From the NCBI RefSeq assembly GCF_009017415.1, contig NC_092408.1, positions 186,001 through 250,000 of the forward strand: a stretch of DNA of 64,000 bases, in the 5' to 3' direction. The notes under the pieces are model-generated. The model worked only from the letters and a program-made list of their open reading frames with translations. It did no database searches and was not told the origin of the DNA. Origin of the DNA: Aspergillus flavus. Taxonomy: Eukaryota > Ascomycota > Eurotiomycetes > Eurotiales > Aspergillaceae. Within the stretch, counting starts at the first letter, position 1. The number at the start of each line of letters is the position of its first letter. Both the position numbers and the translations under genes were made by a program. Shown here in pieces: positions 22,602 through 33,640 of this stretch.

Positions 22602-24728
22602 TTATCTGGTTTTCTTCTCTTCCACTGCATCTCCGCTGTCACTGCCGCCAGAACCGTCAACCAACACAGCGTCCGCATCCGAGTCGTACTGTGCTCGAAC
22701 GCGCTCACGGCCTCGCTCCTTCATCGAGTCGCGAATTCTCCGATTGACTTCGCCGAGGTCATCCTTCGATCCGATCGTCAGTGGTTTGAGCAGGGTGTCC
22801 TGAAGGAAGCCGGCACTTCGGGATCGGCTGCGGCTGCCTCGGGTTTTACTGGTGTTTCGGCTTTCGGGCTCACTGGGTGGCATGCTCTTCAACCGAGATT
22901 GATATGTGTCATCATGAGGATAGCCATGGGGAACGAGTTTCTCATGTTCAAAATCTGGGAAGATCTCCGGGGCAAAGGTATCTATCGTGTCGACGACCTT
23001 GGTCGACAAAGCTTGGCGCTCCTCCCGCAGCTTGGCCAACGAGTTTGCCGAGATGGGGTTCAAGGCAACGAGAAGGGGCGGGAGAGACTTGAGTACGTCC
23101 ATGCCGATCTCACCGATTCGCAAACCAGCGAAGGAGACGGATATCATAAGGCCGAAAAAAAACACGGAAAAGAGCCACAGGGGAATGCTATCGGGAACGT
23201 AGGTTCTGGGGTTCGTCCACCAAGGCGACACAGCACAATAATGCCCCTCATGGCGACAGTAATGTAGCCATGTCGTCACAACCAGGGTGTACCAGGTATA
23301 TAAGGCAGGCGCCAGCCCCATAGCGACAAGAATCTTCCAGGTCCCCACCACGTCACGGCCTTCAAGCTTGACCACGGAACCGGCAAGAGCTGCGCGCTGC
23401 TTTTTAACCGAGATAACTTTGGCGGTAACAAAGACTGGCCAGAAGAGAGCGACAGATGGCAGTGTTCCTACAGCAAGGGTGAGAAGCTCACCGACGCGAT
23501 ATAGCAGCGTGCAAAAGACTATCCACCACGGTCGATGCTTGACGTCGCCCCATTCAACCTGGTGGTCCCGAATGCCCAGGGCTCGAAGGCGTCGGTTGTA
23601 GTCCGATATAGCCTTCTTTAGCTGGATGACTTTAGGATCGTCCTTGAACTGGGTGTAACCTTTGAGCAGGCGTCGGTTGACTTCAATAACAATCGGTAAG
23701 GGGAGTTTCATCCGGAGAGGTCGGTACAGTCGTCTTGTGGCTTGGACAAGCATGAGTGTCTCATGATCGGGCGCTTGTTGAGTAACCGCAGTCAATGCTT
23801 CATTAATGGTTTCCAGCAATGATCCAACAGCGTTCCGCTTCGAGGTCCCACCGGCTCTGAACGCCTCGACTTGGTCCGGATGCACGTGAACGGGGTTACC
23901 GAACTCCACGACAGCGCGAGAACGGAACTTGTTCGGGTGAAAGTAATTCATGCCGCAGGGAATGATAGACAGGCCGCAGTTGGGGTCCTGAGCCAGAGCG
24001 CCTAATGCGATGATGGCGACGCCGGCCTTCAAGGGGAGCAAACTGGGTCGGTCATGGCTGCCACCTTCCGGAAAGATTCCGATACAGCCGCCTGCAATGA
24101 GTTCGCTATAAACAGCGTCGAACATTTCACGCTGGTCAATATGCGGGGCGACTTTGAAAGTGGTCCCCGTGCGCAACGCGTCGTACAGAGGGTGATCTTG
24201 GTCGAACTGTTTGAATGGCTTTCGAAGTCTCAATTCTTCCGGCCCGATAATCTGCGCAATGGCTTGCTGTTCCGGACTGGTCTTTCCCACCCTTGGGAGA
24301 ATAATTGTGCCGCCTTCCATGAAGAGCTTATTCGTAAAATCGGTTCCTTTACCACGAACAAGGGTCGGATCATTGTCGGGATCCGGCAAATAGATCTTAC
24401 CCTCGGCCGGTTTGACATTATCCTGGGCTCTCACAACCGGAAGGGCTCCCATGCATCCGGCCATTGTGCCGATATATGGCTCTCGCATGGACTTCTCGGC
24501 AATGAGGAAAGAGCTCCGACGATTGGCTGCGTGCTTCAGGATGCGCATCAACAGGATAGAGTCGACAAATTGATTGGCATGTGGAGCAGCCACGATGATC
24601 ACCGGGCCGCGTCTGGGGATTCGCCAAGCTCCTCGGGAGTAAACCTCCCGGAAGAAAATGTCTAGACATAGAGTGAAGATCCAGATGCCCAAGTCATAGA
24701 GCCATGGAATCATATATCTTCGCGCCAT
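22602..24728 (-). CDS. Glycerol-3-phosphate/dihydroxyacetone-phosphate acyltransferase (Sct1/Gat1-like)
   Basis: Intronless 708-aa ER membrane protein catalysing the first acylation in glycerolipid synthesis, from acyl-CoA plus glycerol-3-phosphate or DHAP to the lyso-product. PlsC acyltransferase motifs: block I APHANQFVDS (His-x4-Asp, near residue 50), block III GIFPEGGSHDRPS near residue 230, and IIPCGMNYFHP. Hydrophobic segments occur at the N-terminus (LYDLGIWIFTLCLDIFF), around 410-440, at 480 and at 535. The C-terminal tail is hydrophilic, with RGSRSRSRS-like phosphorylatable stretches, and ends EEKKTR. Length matches yeast Gat1/Gat2 homologues (about 740). Likely a housekeeping gene. 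Confidence 0.94.
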   Translation of the reverse strand: MARRYMIPWLYDLGIWIFTLCLDIFFREVYSRGAWRIPRRGPVIIVAAPHANQFVDSILLMRILKHAANRRSSFLIAEKSMREPYIGTMAGCMGALPVVRAQDNVKPAEGKIYLPDPDNDPTLVRGKGTDFTNKLFMEGGTIILPRVGKTSPEQQAIAQIIGPEELRLRKPFKQFDQDHPLYDALRTGTTFKVAPHIDQREMFDAVYSELIAGGCIGIFPEGGSHDRPSLLPLKAGVAIIALGALAQDPNCGLSIIPCGMNYFHPNKFRSRAVVEFGNPVHVHPDQVEAFRAGGTSKRNAVGSLLETINEALTAVTQQAPDHETLMLVQATRRLYRPLRMKLPLPIVIEVNRRLLKGYTQFKDDPKVIQLKKAISDYNRRLRALGIRDHQVEWGDVKHRPWWIVFCTLLYRVGELLTLAVGTLPSVALFWPVFVTAKVISVKKQRAALAGSVVKLEGRDVVGTWKILVAMGLAPALYTWYTLVVTTWLHYCRHEGHYCAVSPWWTNPRTYVPDSIPLWLFSVFFFGLMISVSFAGLRIGEIGMDVLKSLPPLLVALNPISANSLAKLREERQALSTKVVDTIDTFAPEIFPDFEHEKLVPHGYPHDDTYQSRLKSMPPSEPESRNTSKTRGSRSRSRSAGFLQDTLLKPLTIGSKDDLGEVNRRIRDSMKERGRERVRAQYDSDADAVLVDGSGGSDSGDAVEEKKTR

Positions 24729-24983
24729 GATCGCGACTACGTTTGGCCCGCCCGCTGGAATGGCAGGCGCTCGGTGGCCAAAACAGCTGTGAAAGACAAC
24801 CTAACTCTTGGAGGGTGACATACACCACGGAGTCAGAGTAGCCAATACAGAGATGTTGTGTAAGCGAGAATATAGGAAGTATGTATGTGTGACGCGACGG
24901 ACGTTTGGTGGGAATCGATAATAATCCTGATCTGGGAGTCGCGGAACCGAAATTCTCCGCAAAGCTTAGCGGCTTTTGTTTAT

Positions 24984-24996
24984 GGCTGACTCAGCC
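24984..24996. promoter_or_regulatory. GGCTGACTCAGCC palindrome (Gcn4/CpcA-type site)
   Basis: Contains TGACTCA, the consensus of the Gcn4/CpcA cross-pathway-control bZIP factor, inside six-base complementary arms. It lies about 255 bp upstream of the acyltransferase start. Function inferred from the motif only. Confidence 0.45.
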
Positions 24997-26757
24997 GTGT
25001 GATGTCAGGTTGCAAACCAAGCAAACATTCTGGAGGTGGAATTGGCCTCCATTAACTTAGCCCTCGAAAACACATTGAGAGTTTTACAGTAAGTGCTAAT
25101 CAATATCAATATCGGTAACTTCAAAGAATCACCCCAATGTAGGTATTGACAGAGAGACGGCTGAATCCTTGATTCCTTGGTCCTCGCTAGCCGCGTAGTG
25201 TCTCATCATCAAGGTCAACCAAGGAATCTCATTCAGAGTCATGGCTGATCAGGAAAAGGACACTATTCATTACCTTGAACTGGTGTATATCAATGACTAG
25301 GATAGCATGGTTACTCTGTGTCTCGCAAGGCTGCGTAGCGCTGAGCATAGTCCTACACTGTTCTATTAATAACCTGGTGATCCCGGCATGGAAGGGCCAG
25401 TTTGCAATGACGCCAGACCACTGAGCAAATACTACTACAAACTACTTAAAGAAGTATGTTAGTCCTAGTCACAAGACTGCTATAGGGGTATTGGTATACA
25501 GGTCAATACATCTATCACTGCCCCGATCTCTGGGGTTAGAAATGACACGTATGTCAGGCCCCCCAAAAACACGAGCTGTAGGCATATAGCTAAATTTTGG
25601 TCGACTAACTGCTGTCGATCTCCTGTACGTGCTAAACTCAGAAGTCAATCTGATCTACCAATGACGCAGGAGAAAGCCACCGTAATGCCACCGTCCCACT
25701 GTAACCTATGCTACCCAGGCCGAAGTATAAAGTGATAGGATATCAAGGTGTACAAGCTTGCGACTAATGTAATCGTTGTGCTACGGCTAGAGTTAAAAGT
25801 AAAAAAGATAAACCGTATCAGTAGCTTGTAAAAATCGTGCTAAGCGCAGATCCCGATCGAATCTTGAGAAGATCTATGTTTAATAAGAGATTTAACGTGG
25901 AGGATAATCATCTAATACAATTTTTCTAATACGATTCAATAGTGTACGGCTAGAGTAAATCTGCTTCGGGTGTGTCATTTAGTGGGTTACTACTCTACCC
26001 CTTGCATCAATTATATTTCCAAGCGGTGCACTAGTATTAATCAATTGGCGGACACCTCGAGCTCCATGTAGTATACGCAGCATGCACCTAGCCGTGCGGT
26101 CCTATTTGAGAACCTTTGACTTGTGCCTTCATGATGCCTACATTAGATGGTATGTACATCCAAGTTAGAGACAAAGTGCTCGAAATTCGAATGACGACTT
26201 TTGAAATCTTAAGTCGTGGTCTGGTAACGTATGTTGAAACCGAGGTATGGCTCTATGCAGTATGACCTGTTATACAGCCTTCGTACACGTAACAGGGCGC
26301 CCAACAAACATGGGATAGTAAATCCATGAAAGACGCCACTGTTTCTGTGACTTGTCTAGTTTTGGATGTGGGGCCAAAGCCAAAGAGCTTTTGACTGCCT
26401 TAAGCATCAATGTTTCTCGTATCTGCAGTCAGGATTCAATCCTATGTCAGCTTTTAGTATATCGTCGAGTCTCCGCAGTTACATCCAGTTCCTCGTCGGC
26501 ATGAAAATCCTACGAGGTAAGATACCTAGCCCACGCCGAGTGGCATGGTGAAAGTAACATATCTGAGACATGTCCCACCCCGAGTCCACTAGATAAACGA
26601 AGATATGGGATGATTGGATGCCACTGATGCGGACTGGGATAGACGACAAAACAGACCATGAGTCAACCCTAGACAGCTTTATTGGGAAATGCACGAAGAC
26701 GTGAGCTTTAACCTCAGCAGTATTTCAAGTGGGGGTAAAGGAGAGCACATCCACGGC

Positions 26758-26765
26758 TATAAATA
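26758..26765 (+). promoter_or_regulatory. TATA box of the cysteine-rich peptide gene
   Basis: TATAAATA, 86 bp before the start codon at 26851, consistent with a strongly expressed secreted-protein gene. Confidence 0.6.
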
Positions 26766-26850
26766 GATGGCTTCGGTCCGCACGTCGAGAAATAGTAACC
26801 TGTTTCACTCATCGATCAATTAAGTCCATTGAAACCAACTATCCAATACA

Positions 26851-27254
26851 ATGCAGCTTCTTCCAGCCTTTATCGCTGCTCTCACCCTGAGCTCCGGAGT
26901 TCTTGCCCAAGGCTGGCATGGATGTGCCGGAGGCTTCGAAGTGAGGATCACTTCTGCATACTTCTACCTAATGCACGGAAATTGCTGACCATGTGGTGTA
27001 GTGTCATGGCGACGAGGAATGCCGTAATCAGCCAGACTGCCAGCAGCTAGCCCACCATGTAAGCCTCCCTCTGGACTTCGTATTTTTGAGACATTCGGCA
27101 TCAACTGACTCACCTTCCTCATAAGAATCCCGACAAGATTCATTGCGGTCAAGCGAACCATCCTTACGCTTGTTGGGCGGTAAGAATCTGCTTCTGATAC
27201 AGACGTGTGACTTATGAGGCTAATATATGAACGTTTCTGCAGTATACAAACTGA
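26851..27254 (+). CDS. Small secreted cysteine-rich peptide (70 aa precursor)
   Basis: Four-exon gene whose exons are all too short to stand out as open frames: join(26851..26940,27002..27058,27126..27179,27243..27254). Introns of 61, 67 and 63 bp are all phase 0, with donors GTGAGG, GTAAGC and GTAAGA, acceptors TAG, AAG and CAG, and branch-like CTGAC/CTAAT words. Signal peptide MQLLPAFIAALTLSSGVLAQ is followed by a mature peptide of about 50 residues with six cysteines (CAGGFEC, CHGDEEC, DCQQ, HCGQ, ACW). The composition suits a disulphide-stabilised effector, antimicrobial or sensing peptide; no known family was recognised, so no function is assigned. The last exon (four codons) is the least certain: the alternative frame after intron 3 stays open for 20 further codons, including one cysteine. 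Confidence 0.72.
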
Positions 27255-28013
27255 TGACGAGGGTTGCCATGCGGACACATTCATGTTCAATGATAAGACA
27301 TGAACAGACCACCCAGCTGGAAGTCGCTAAGAGAGGTGAAGAGAAGACTGATGTATCTTACGAACTGTAGTTATCTGGCCTCTTCATGTGTGGCTTTTTG
27401 ATTCCAATGTCTAATTTGTTGCTTTTATGGGTTCTTGTGATGTCATGTGCGTAGCATGTTAGAAATGGGAGGCTTGGAGCTTCATTAGAAAGGTGTACAT
27501 TGCACTGACCGCACGATACCCGTCATTTCGCTGCTCACACCATGAAATAGAGATAATGGATCACGTATAAGCATATTTGCTAGGGATCTAGTGTACTCGG
27601 AGAGGTTTAAGGAAACTATAACCGCATCTCGATGGGGTCACTTCTACGTATAGACCAATGGGAAGGTGAGGTGTATGGAGTAAATGCACAGAGAAGATAG
27701 GCTACATTCATACAAGCCTTTATTCGCGCATATACGGATACATCCTGTCTTTTAGCATATAGAACTGATCTACATGGTGGCATTTTAGAAAGAATTGACT
27801 GGACTCCAAGATAACCAAGATAATTGACTAAGAAACTTGATTTAAAGTTTGAAAAGTAATATCAAATATCTCAAATAGCAGATGAGTTTTACTGGCATGT
27901 AGAAATGTCTAGTCCCAAGCTGGGAGAACCTGTCATGCGTGGTGGGTGTGCTGCTCCTGAACACCTCGTGTGAATGATTATGACGTTCTGCTAAAGTATA
28001 TTACCTGTAAGGC
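27255..28013. other. Intergenic, no gene seen
   Basis: About 760 bp, AT-rich, downstream of the peptide gene. No supported feature. Confidence 0.4.
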
Positions 28014-28339
28014 CTATATCCGGACTGCGCCAGAACTCATCCAACTTTGGTTAATAACACGCAGAAAGGGCACTCGGCCATAGCTGCTTTTCATTTTCGC
28101 AACTGATGATACTGAGCATGTCGCGGTGGATCCCGATTTCATAATATCTTCGTCTCTGATCTCGACGATTTCATTCCCGTATTTCCTAGAGTAATTTGCG
28201 ATAGTTGAATCAGCGGTGTCGTTGTCAGCAAAAAATAAGTAGAGTAGTGGAGTCCATATATGTCTTTGAATGCCTTTTCCAACAGATCCTTTCCCTCTTC
28301 CTTACTGTCAATGTCGTCTCCCTCGGATATTCGTACCAT
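28014..28339 (-). pseudogene. Possible small gene with a frameshift at a T6 run
   Basis: Reading from an ATG at 28339, the frame MVRISEGDDIDSKEEGKDLL continues with protein-like acidic sequence to about 28235, then switches. After a run of six T (28235-28230) the -1 neighbouring frame stays open for 71 codons (ADNDTADSTIANYSRKYGN and on) to a stop at 28014-28016. One extra T would fuse the two halves. No family was recognised. Either a decayed gene, a base-call error in a homopolymer, or chance open frames; evidence is composition only. Confidence 0.3.
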
Positions 28340-28888
28340 GGGGCATCGTTTCGTCGCTGTTTTGACAACGAAAAGTAGCTTCGCCGACAACTAAGAGTGG
28401 CATTTCTGAATGCTAGAAATGGGTGAGATTTCTGAAGAGGATGAGTAGACAGTTGAGTTGAATAAGTGTAATGAGTTGAAGTAAGTGAGAAATCAAATGA
28501 AGTGAGAGAGCCAGTTAACCTAGGGTTGTGGGGATCACTACAAGTCTGCCTGAGGTATCCATATACTTCCGCACTGAATACGCAAATACGACAGCCGAGG
28601 ATCCCCACAGGGTTGCAATTGGCCAACCAACGCCCTGACTGGAGACTGTTATAAAAGCATGGCCCACGTATTCGTACACGCGAGGGGAGTGGCTGCACGG
28701 CACGGGTCAGGGGGCCTATTTTCGGCAGACGATTTAAAGATTAGTGAAAGTATGTCCATGAATGAATATCGTATCCGAATACGATTCGTATAGGGGGGCA
28801 GTGACATAAAAGATGGAGGTCCCGTCCTCTGGCGGTTCCCAGAGTGACAGGTGCATAAAAACTTCTATTTCACCTGTTTTATATCAAT

Positions 28889-29722
28889 ATGGCTACTTTA
28901 TCCGGTAAAACCTGCCTTGTTACTGGAGGAGCCGGCGGGCTGGGCAAAGCTATCGCCACGAAGTTTCTCGAGGCTGGAGCCAACGTGGTGATTTGTGACA
29001 TCAACGACGATCGACTTCAAGAAACCTCTGCAGAACTTTCAGTGAAAGGCACGTTGAAAGCAGTCAATGCCGATATTACCTCCGCCTCTGCAGTGCAGGA
29101 TCTGTTCGACACAATCGTTTCCGAGTTTGGAAAAGTGGATATACTGATAAACAATGCTGGGATCATGGACCGTTTTGACCCTGTTGGGGACTTGGATGAG
29201 GAACTGTGGGATCGCGTCATGGCCGTCAATTTGACGGCACCTTTTCTTCTGAGCAGACTAGCTGTTCGCAATATGCTTGAACAGCCAAACCCAAATGGTT
29301 ATATCATGAATGTTGTCTCGTTGGCGGGCAAAGCTGGTTGGACAGCAGGTATCTAACCTTTACCATAACACGACTCGTCTTGTGAGACTAACGAATAATT
29401 AGGTGCCGCATACACCGCGAGTAAGCATGGATTGGTTGGTTTGACCAAGAATACAGCCGCATTCTACGGAAACAAGGGTATTCGGTGCAATGCCCTCATG
29501 ATAGGTGGCATGGACACCAATATCACCGAGGCATTCATGAGAGGTGTCAATGAAGAGGGAAAGGACAAGGTGGTAGGTATTATGGGGGCCGTGCGGTCCC
29601 CCCTATGTGACATAGATGAGGTTGCGGAAGTGTGTGTCTCTATGACATGCGGCAAGGGGAGCAGGCTAATCAATGGTGCCTGTATCCCGATTGACCATGG
29701 GTTTTCTGGTACGGTCGGGTAG
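28889..29722 (+). CDS. Short-chain dehydrogenase/reductase (SDR)
   Basis: Classical NAD(P)-dependent SDR, 259 aa, deduced CDS join(28889..29348,29403..29722), one 54-bp intron (GTATCT..ATTAG). Rossmann motif TGGAGGLGKA near residue 12, Asp after beta-2 (VVICDIND) suggesting NAD preference, NNAG near 90, catalytic Ser in NVVSLAG, and Tyr-x3-Lys in YTASKHG at the start of exon 2. The C-terminus IDHGFSGTVG resembles acetoacetyl/3-hydroxyacyl reductase-like SDRs. Soluble cytosolic or mitochondrial oxidoreductase; substrate unknown. A TATA-like CATAAAAA lies about 35 bp upstream of the start. Confidence 0.93.
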
Positions 29723-30350
29723 ACATCACAGGGCTAGTCTCCTTTTTTTTTTTTTCACTATTTACTGCGCGCAAAATGGGCACTGACTTTAACGAGCTGG
29801 CACGTTAAACTGTGCCTCTCTATATATATAACCCAATCAAAGACATTGGAATCTATCCTATGAAATGGTACCAGATGTAGACATGCTATGTATGCTATAT
29901 GTTCTCAGATTCTACCAGACACGGTCTCCTGCAATATCCAGGACTATAAGTACCATGGCTTCGAGTATATCTGTCAGGATATTGAGATTGTACAAAGAAT
30001 CCGCCGGGTGTTAGAATTGGCTATCGTTATGTCAGTTGATGCCTTCTGGCTGCTCTTTCTATTCTAAGCAGGACACAATACCTTCGGACGTAGATGGTCT
30101 CGTTAATGTTTAATAAGTTGCTGAAAGACCGATTTGAATATACTTCAAACATTGTTTCTTGGACCACTTCAGAGACTAAGCTTAGATCTATTTCAAACAC
30201 TATTTTGCACATATAGTGGCCCAAAGGATGCGGGCAGGGTAAGCAACTAAAGATGGGAACCCGGAGGAGAAATAAAATGATTGAAGAGAATCGAATAGAA
30301 GGGATAGCATTGAGGCAGCTACTGAACGGCGGACTAGGTGTCTGTATCAC
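29723..30350. other. Intergenic, no gene seen
   Basis: 628 bp containing a T13 run at 29743-29755 just after the SDR stop. An open frame on the minus strand around 30027-30350 has no family resemblance. Confidence 0.4.
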
Positions 30351-31568
30351 TCATTCCAATCTTCGCTGGCGGAAGTCGATCTTTGAACTGTTCTTCCATC
30401 CTTCTCGATAAGCAGAAGAGTCTCGAGAGACCACATGGCGTGACTTCCTCATTTTCAGCTTGATATTGCGCTCCTTGAGGTAGTCGTCCACAACCTGCAC
30501 CGATATAACGCGAAATCGGACCAACTACATCTCAGATACCCAAGGAAAGCCTGACAAGAGCTCACTCTTCACAGATGAAGGATTCTCGATCGAGGATTCC
30601 TGCTTTATTAAAGCGGCAGGGGTACTATTAAAGCCAAGAGTTTCGAGAGGCTCTCTTTTAATAATCTTGTCGATGTTATCATCCACATCACCTGTAAGAT
30701 CGATCACATTCTCGTCATATTCATCAAAGTCTGCCATTCCCTCTCCGCTATTCAAGTTTCCATGTTCGCGCGAATCCAAAGAGCTGAAAGGCTGGTCAGA
30801 CATGTCATTTATATCTAGGAACCCAGGCCCTTCGTCTTGGGACTCGTCATCTGATTCAGCAGGGTCAACCGCCAACGAAGGCATGTTACGGAGCCTTTCA
30901 AGTTCACGCTCACGTTCCATGGCCTCCTCCCGTTCTTTAGCGGCAATCATGTCGAGCTCTTTCTTTATTGCCATCGCGAGTTCAATTTTCTTCTCCCGAT
31001 TGGCCATGGCGACGAGACCATCAGCAACCCCAATGCGGTAGCTGAACGTGGACGAACCGCCCTTATATGAGCATGCCCAGTCCAAGATCTTATTGTGCGC
31101 CATCTTAAAGGCTCCTGCCGCCGTGACTGTATTTTCCGCGATACCAAAGAAAGACCAATGAACGCTTGTTCTGTGATCTGTTGAAAAGTACTGGCAACCG
31201 AAAATTATAGACATGGCACGTGCCAACTTGTTCACAAAGGTCTCCGTCATAACTCATGCAGTTTGGTCCTTGACGTTGGTTATCACCACCACGCTTCTTC
31301 CTACATATTATGCTTTGCTTCCATCATCACTGTTGGCCACTAAATCAGCCTAGGAAACATTGTACTGGGCCATTAGCTTCTAGAGAAAAAAAAGGGCGGC
31401 ATTGGCTTCCGTCTCTGTGGTTATCTCATGGCGAGCTTTTCTTAGGCAATTCTCGATTCTACCAAGGACCTCTTTATCCACAGTTTCAGGTGTATCTTTT
31501 GTTTTAACCTGAGCGGTCTTCACCACGGTTGCCTTCTGTAAAGGTTGTCTCTGTCGTTTTGGAGCCAT
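30351..31568 (-). pseudogene. DUF2786/DUF7168-like gene inactivated by four in-frame stops
   Basis: Reads from ATG at 31568 through a DUF2786-like N-terminus (LGRIENCLRKARHEITTETE), then KLMAQYNVS, ADLVANSDDG, VVVITNVKDQTA and on into a long open stretch that ends SELLSGFPW. A 45-bp intron (30539-30495) then precedes a basic C-terminal exon (30494-30351, ending KIDFRQRRLE). Between 31382 and 31254 the single frame is interrupted by TAG (31382-31380), TAG (31352-31350), TAA (31310-31308) and TGA (31256-31254). At the first two positions relatives typically have Gln (FLSQKLM, VSQADL), so each can be explained by one C-to-T change. The downstream 241 codons remain open, with an acidic, Glu/Arg-rich coiled segment. 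Function of the family is unknown. Confidence 0.75.
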
Positions 31569-32888
31569 CTGGGTGGGACTGCGAGGGAAGGGCCTTGGCT
31601 TTCTGAAGAAATATTTCTCTGGATAAAGGAGACACTGATTTCATAGCAATTGGCAAGTGAAGTGATCCTGTCATTTAGTACCCATGGCTGCCTGTTAGCG
31701 ACCCCTGGTCAACCGAGGTTGAGATGTGCGCGAGTCATGTAGAATGCCTGCGCCGCAATGGTGATCGTCGTTTGAGTGGTGGTCGGGGTTGAACAGCTTC
31801 CCTATCGGCGATGGCGCGGGTGTTTAGGAATTTTAGTGTTAAGAATTGGATAAGAGTTCTCTCCACTGAAATCGACCCGGATGGCTTTTCCGATTCTCTG
31901 ATCAACACTACAGGGTGGTGAATCACAATGATCAACACGGTGGCTGTGTCAAGCATGCTAGATAGTCGTAGGAGTTGAAATCCGATAAATCCATTCTAGT
32001 ATCTTAGCCCAAGCAAAATTGATTACATATAGTATCTCATAAATACTATATTTGAAGACTTTAGGAATGTTGATCTGCAGAATTCGGCATATGCAATCCT
32101 ACCATATAGGAATTATAGAAGCCACATTACTTATAACGAGGCTGTAACTAATGGGGTTTGCGGTCTATTGCAATTTCTCACTAAAACCTTGGCATAGGAT
32201 GATTAAATTGTATTTGCCCGGATGTTCTAGGCCGTTCTCAGTCTGAGAATCAGCCTCGCCTATGAATTCCATACTCCGAATCTAAATGTCAATAGGCTCG
32301 CTCCGTCGCCGACCCGGATGTAGGACGTAATCCTATAGGATCGAAGGATTTGACTCACCTGTCACTCCACACGCTGAGCAGGTTTGAGGAGGCTGAAATG
32401 CGCACCATGCATAAACCAAGAAAGGTCACGCGGGAGATAACATAAATCCAGAAATTGTTTGATTGATGCTAGTGGAACTTGGCTCGAGTGTTAGCTTAGC
32501 CATCTCCTTCCACGTCGTCAGCAGGTTGGATCAGGCGACACACAGCATGTTGCTTCCTGTATCCGGACTCTGTCTACCCTAACCTGACTTCTTACCATTT
32601 ATAAGAGTACTCCTCCCCAAGTGTTCCTCACAATACGTCTCTACTCATATGGCTTAACATACCTACTCATTGGTAACTCCAGACAATCGCCCTTCTGACG
32701 TGTGCTCCTCTGAAGTGTCTATAAGGCACAGGTCCAGGTATATCTTTCATCTCCATCTCACCAAGTCACTTCGTGTTTCATAGATAGACCCAGTCGCTAA
32801 GTGAAACGTCACTTGACTAGGTTGCCCGATAAACAAGCACTGAAACCCTCCTTTCCTTCCCGATACTGCCAAAGAACCCTCTACCAGT
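31569..32888. other. 1.3-kb intergenic region, no gene seen
   Basis: AT-rich from 31960 to 32300. Short frames only. Nothing supported. Confidence 0.4.
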
Positions 32889-33029
32889 ATGTGCATCAAG
32901 TACAACTGTGGACATGCCAAGTACTGTGAGCCTTTCTGTCCAAAGGTCGTACCTGTCGATTGCCGATGTCCTAGCTGCGGAGGTCCTTTTAACATAAGAC
33001 ACCAACAAGATGATGAAGGAAGCCTCTAG
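32889..33029 (+). CDS. Small cysteine-rich ORF (46 aa), zinc-binding-like
   Basis: Continuous frame MCIKYNCGHAKYCEPFCPK, then VDCRCPSCGGPFNIRH, stop TAG. It has seven cysteines plus His in CGHxKxC and CRCPSCGG arrangements. Many filamentous fungi encode short hypothetical proteins beginning with a Met-Cys then CGH pattern; resemblance to that group is from memory and not tested. No signal peptide. Could be one exon of a larger gene. No regulatory sequence recognised. Confidence 0.4.
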   Translation: MCIKYNCGHAKYCEPFCPKVVPVDCRCPSCGGPFNIRHQQDDEGSL

Positions 33030-33640
33030 GGTTTATGCAGTATTGACAGAGAGTGGGGAATTAGCGAAAGATCGTGGACAGTGGAGATACTTTTATCCAG
33101 ATGGTGAAGGAATTCTGCCGAGTGAAATGATTTACAGAGTTCACAGTCTTTTACAGTGCAAACACTTCGTTGTTTCCAATTCCTTTGTAGTATTTGGTAT
33201 TCTATAAGCATTTACTAGGACCGTACCTACGTTCTTAAACGCATCAAATCAACTATATTGCTTGGACTGGAGAGGTTAGTTGTATACTGGTTGAAAGGTC
33301 CTGTGCTTTCCGACGTATCAGATAATATTACCATGGGATGATGAAACTGAGGTCTAGTTTAGTGCTGCATTCTTGACTAATGAGTCTACTATTCAATTTG
33401 TTGAAAGAAATACATGTTTATGTCCATCATTGTATATCAGCGAGGACCAGTGTCGCGATTCCTGGGCCGTTAGGGTATTGAGGAATATCAGCCCACTTCC
33501 AAAAATGTGTTGAATTCTCATCAGGACACAAAGCAATAGGCGTATTCCCGTTAAGAAGCATGATAGGGAATCCTAAGGTGGCATAACTCAGGTCATCCTA
33601 ACTTTCCACTGCGCAACCATCTCATTCATACGGTCGTTCT
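33030..33640. other. Intergenic region downstream of the NR-PKS
   Basis: 611 bp marking the left border of the polyketide cluster. No gene supported. Confidence 0.4.

Larger units (their letters stand above)
24729..26850. other. 2.1-kb intergenic desert with a CPRE-like site
   Basis: No coding region was supported. Frames are short and lack family resemblance. A CpcA/Gcn4-type palindrome is noted separately at 24984-24996. The region 25400-26100 is AT-rich and may contain decayed repeat sequence, but no terminal repeats were found by eye. Confidence 0.4.

Noticed and set aside
22515..23267. 250-codon + strand open frame
   Set aside because: Shadow of the 3' part of the acyltransferase gene; no family features.
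24729..26850. Search for a transposon in the large gap
   Set aside because: No terminal inverted or long direct repeats and no transposase-like frame seen by eye.
28225..28698. 157-codon minus-strand frame
   Set aside because: Irregular composition (Ser/Arg/Cys mixture) and overlap with the more protein-like frames from 28339.
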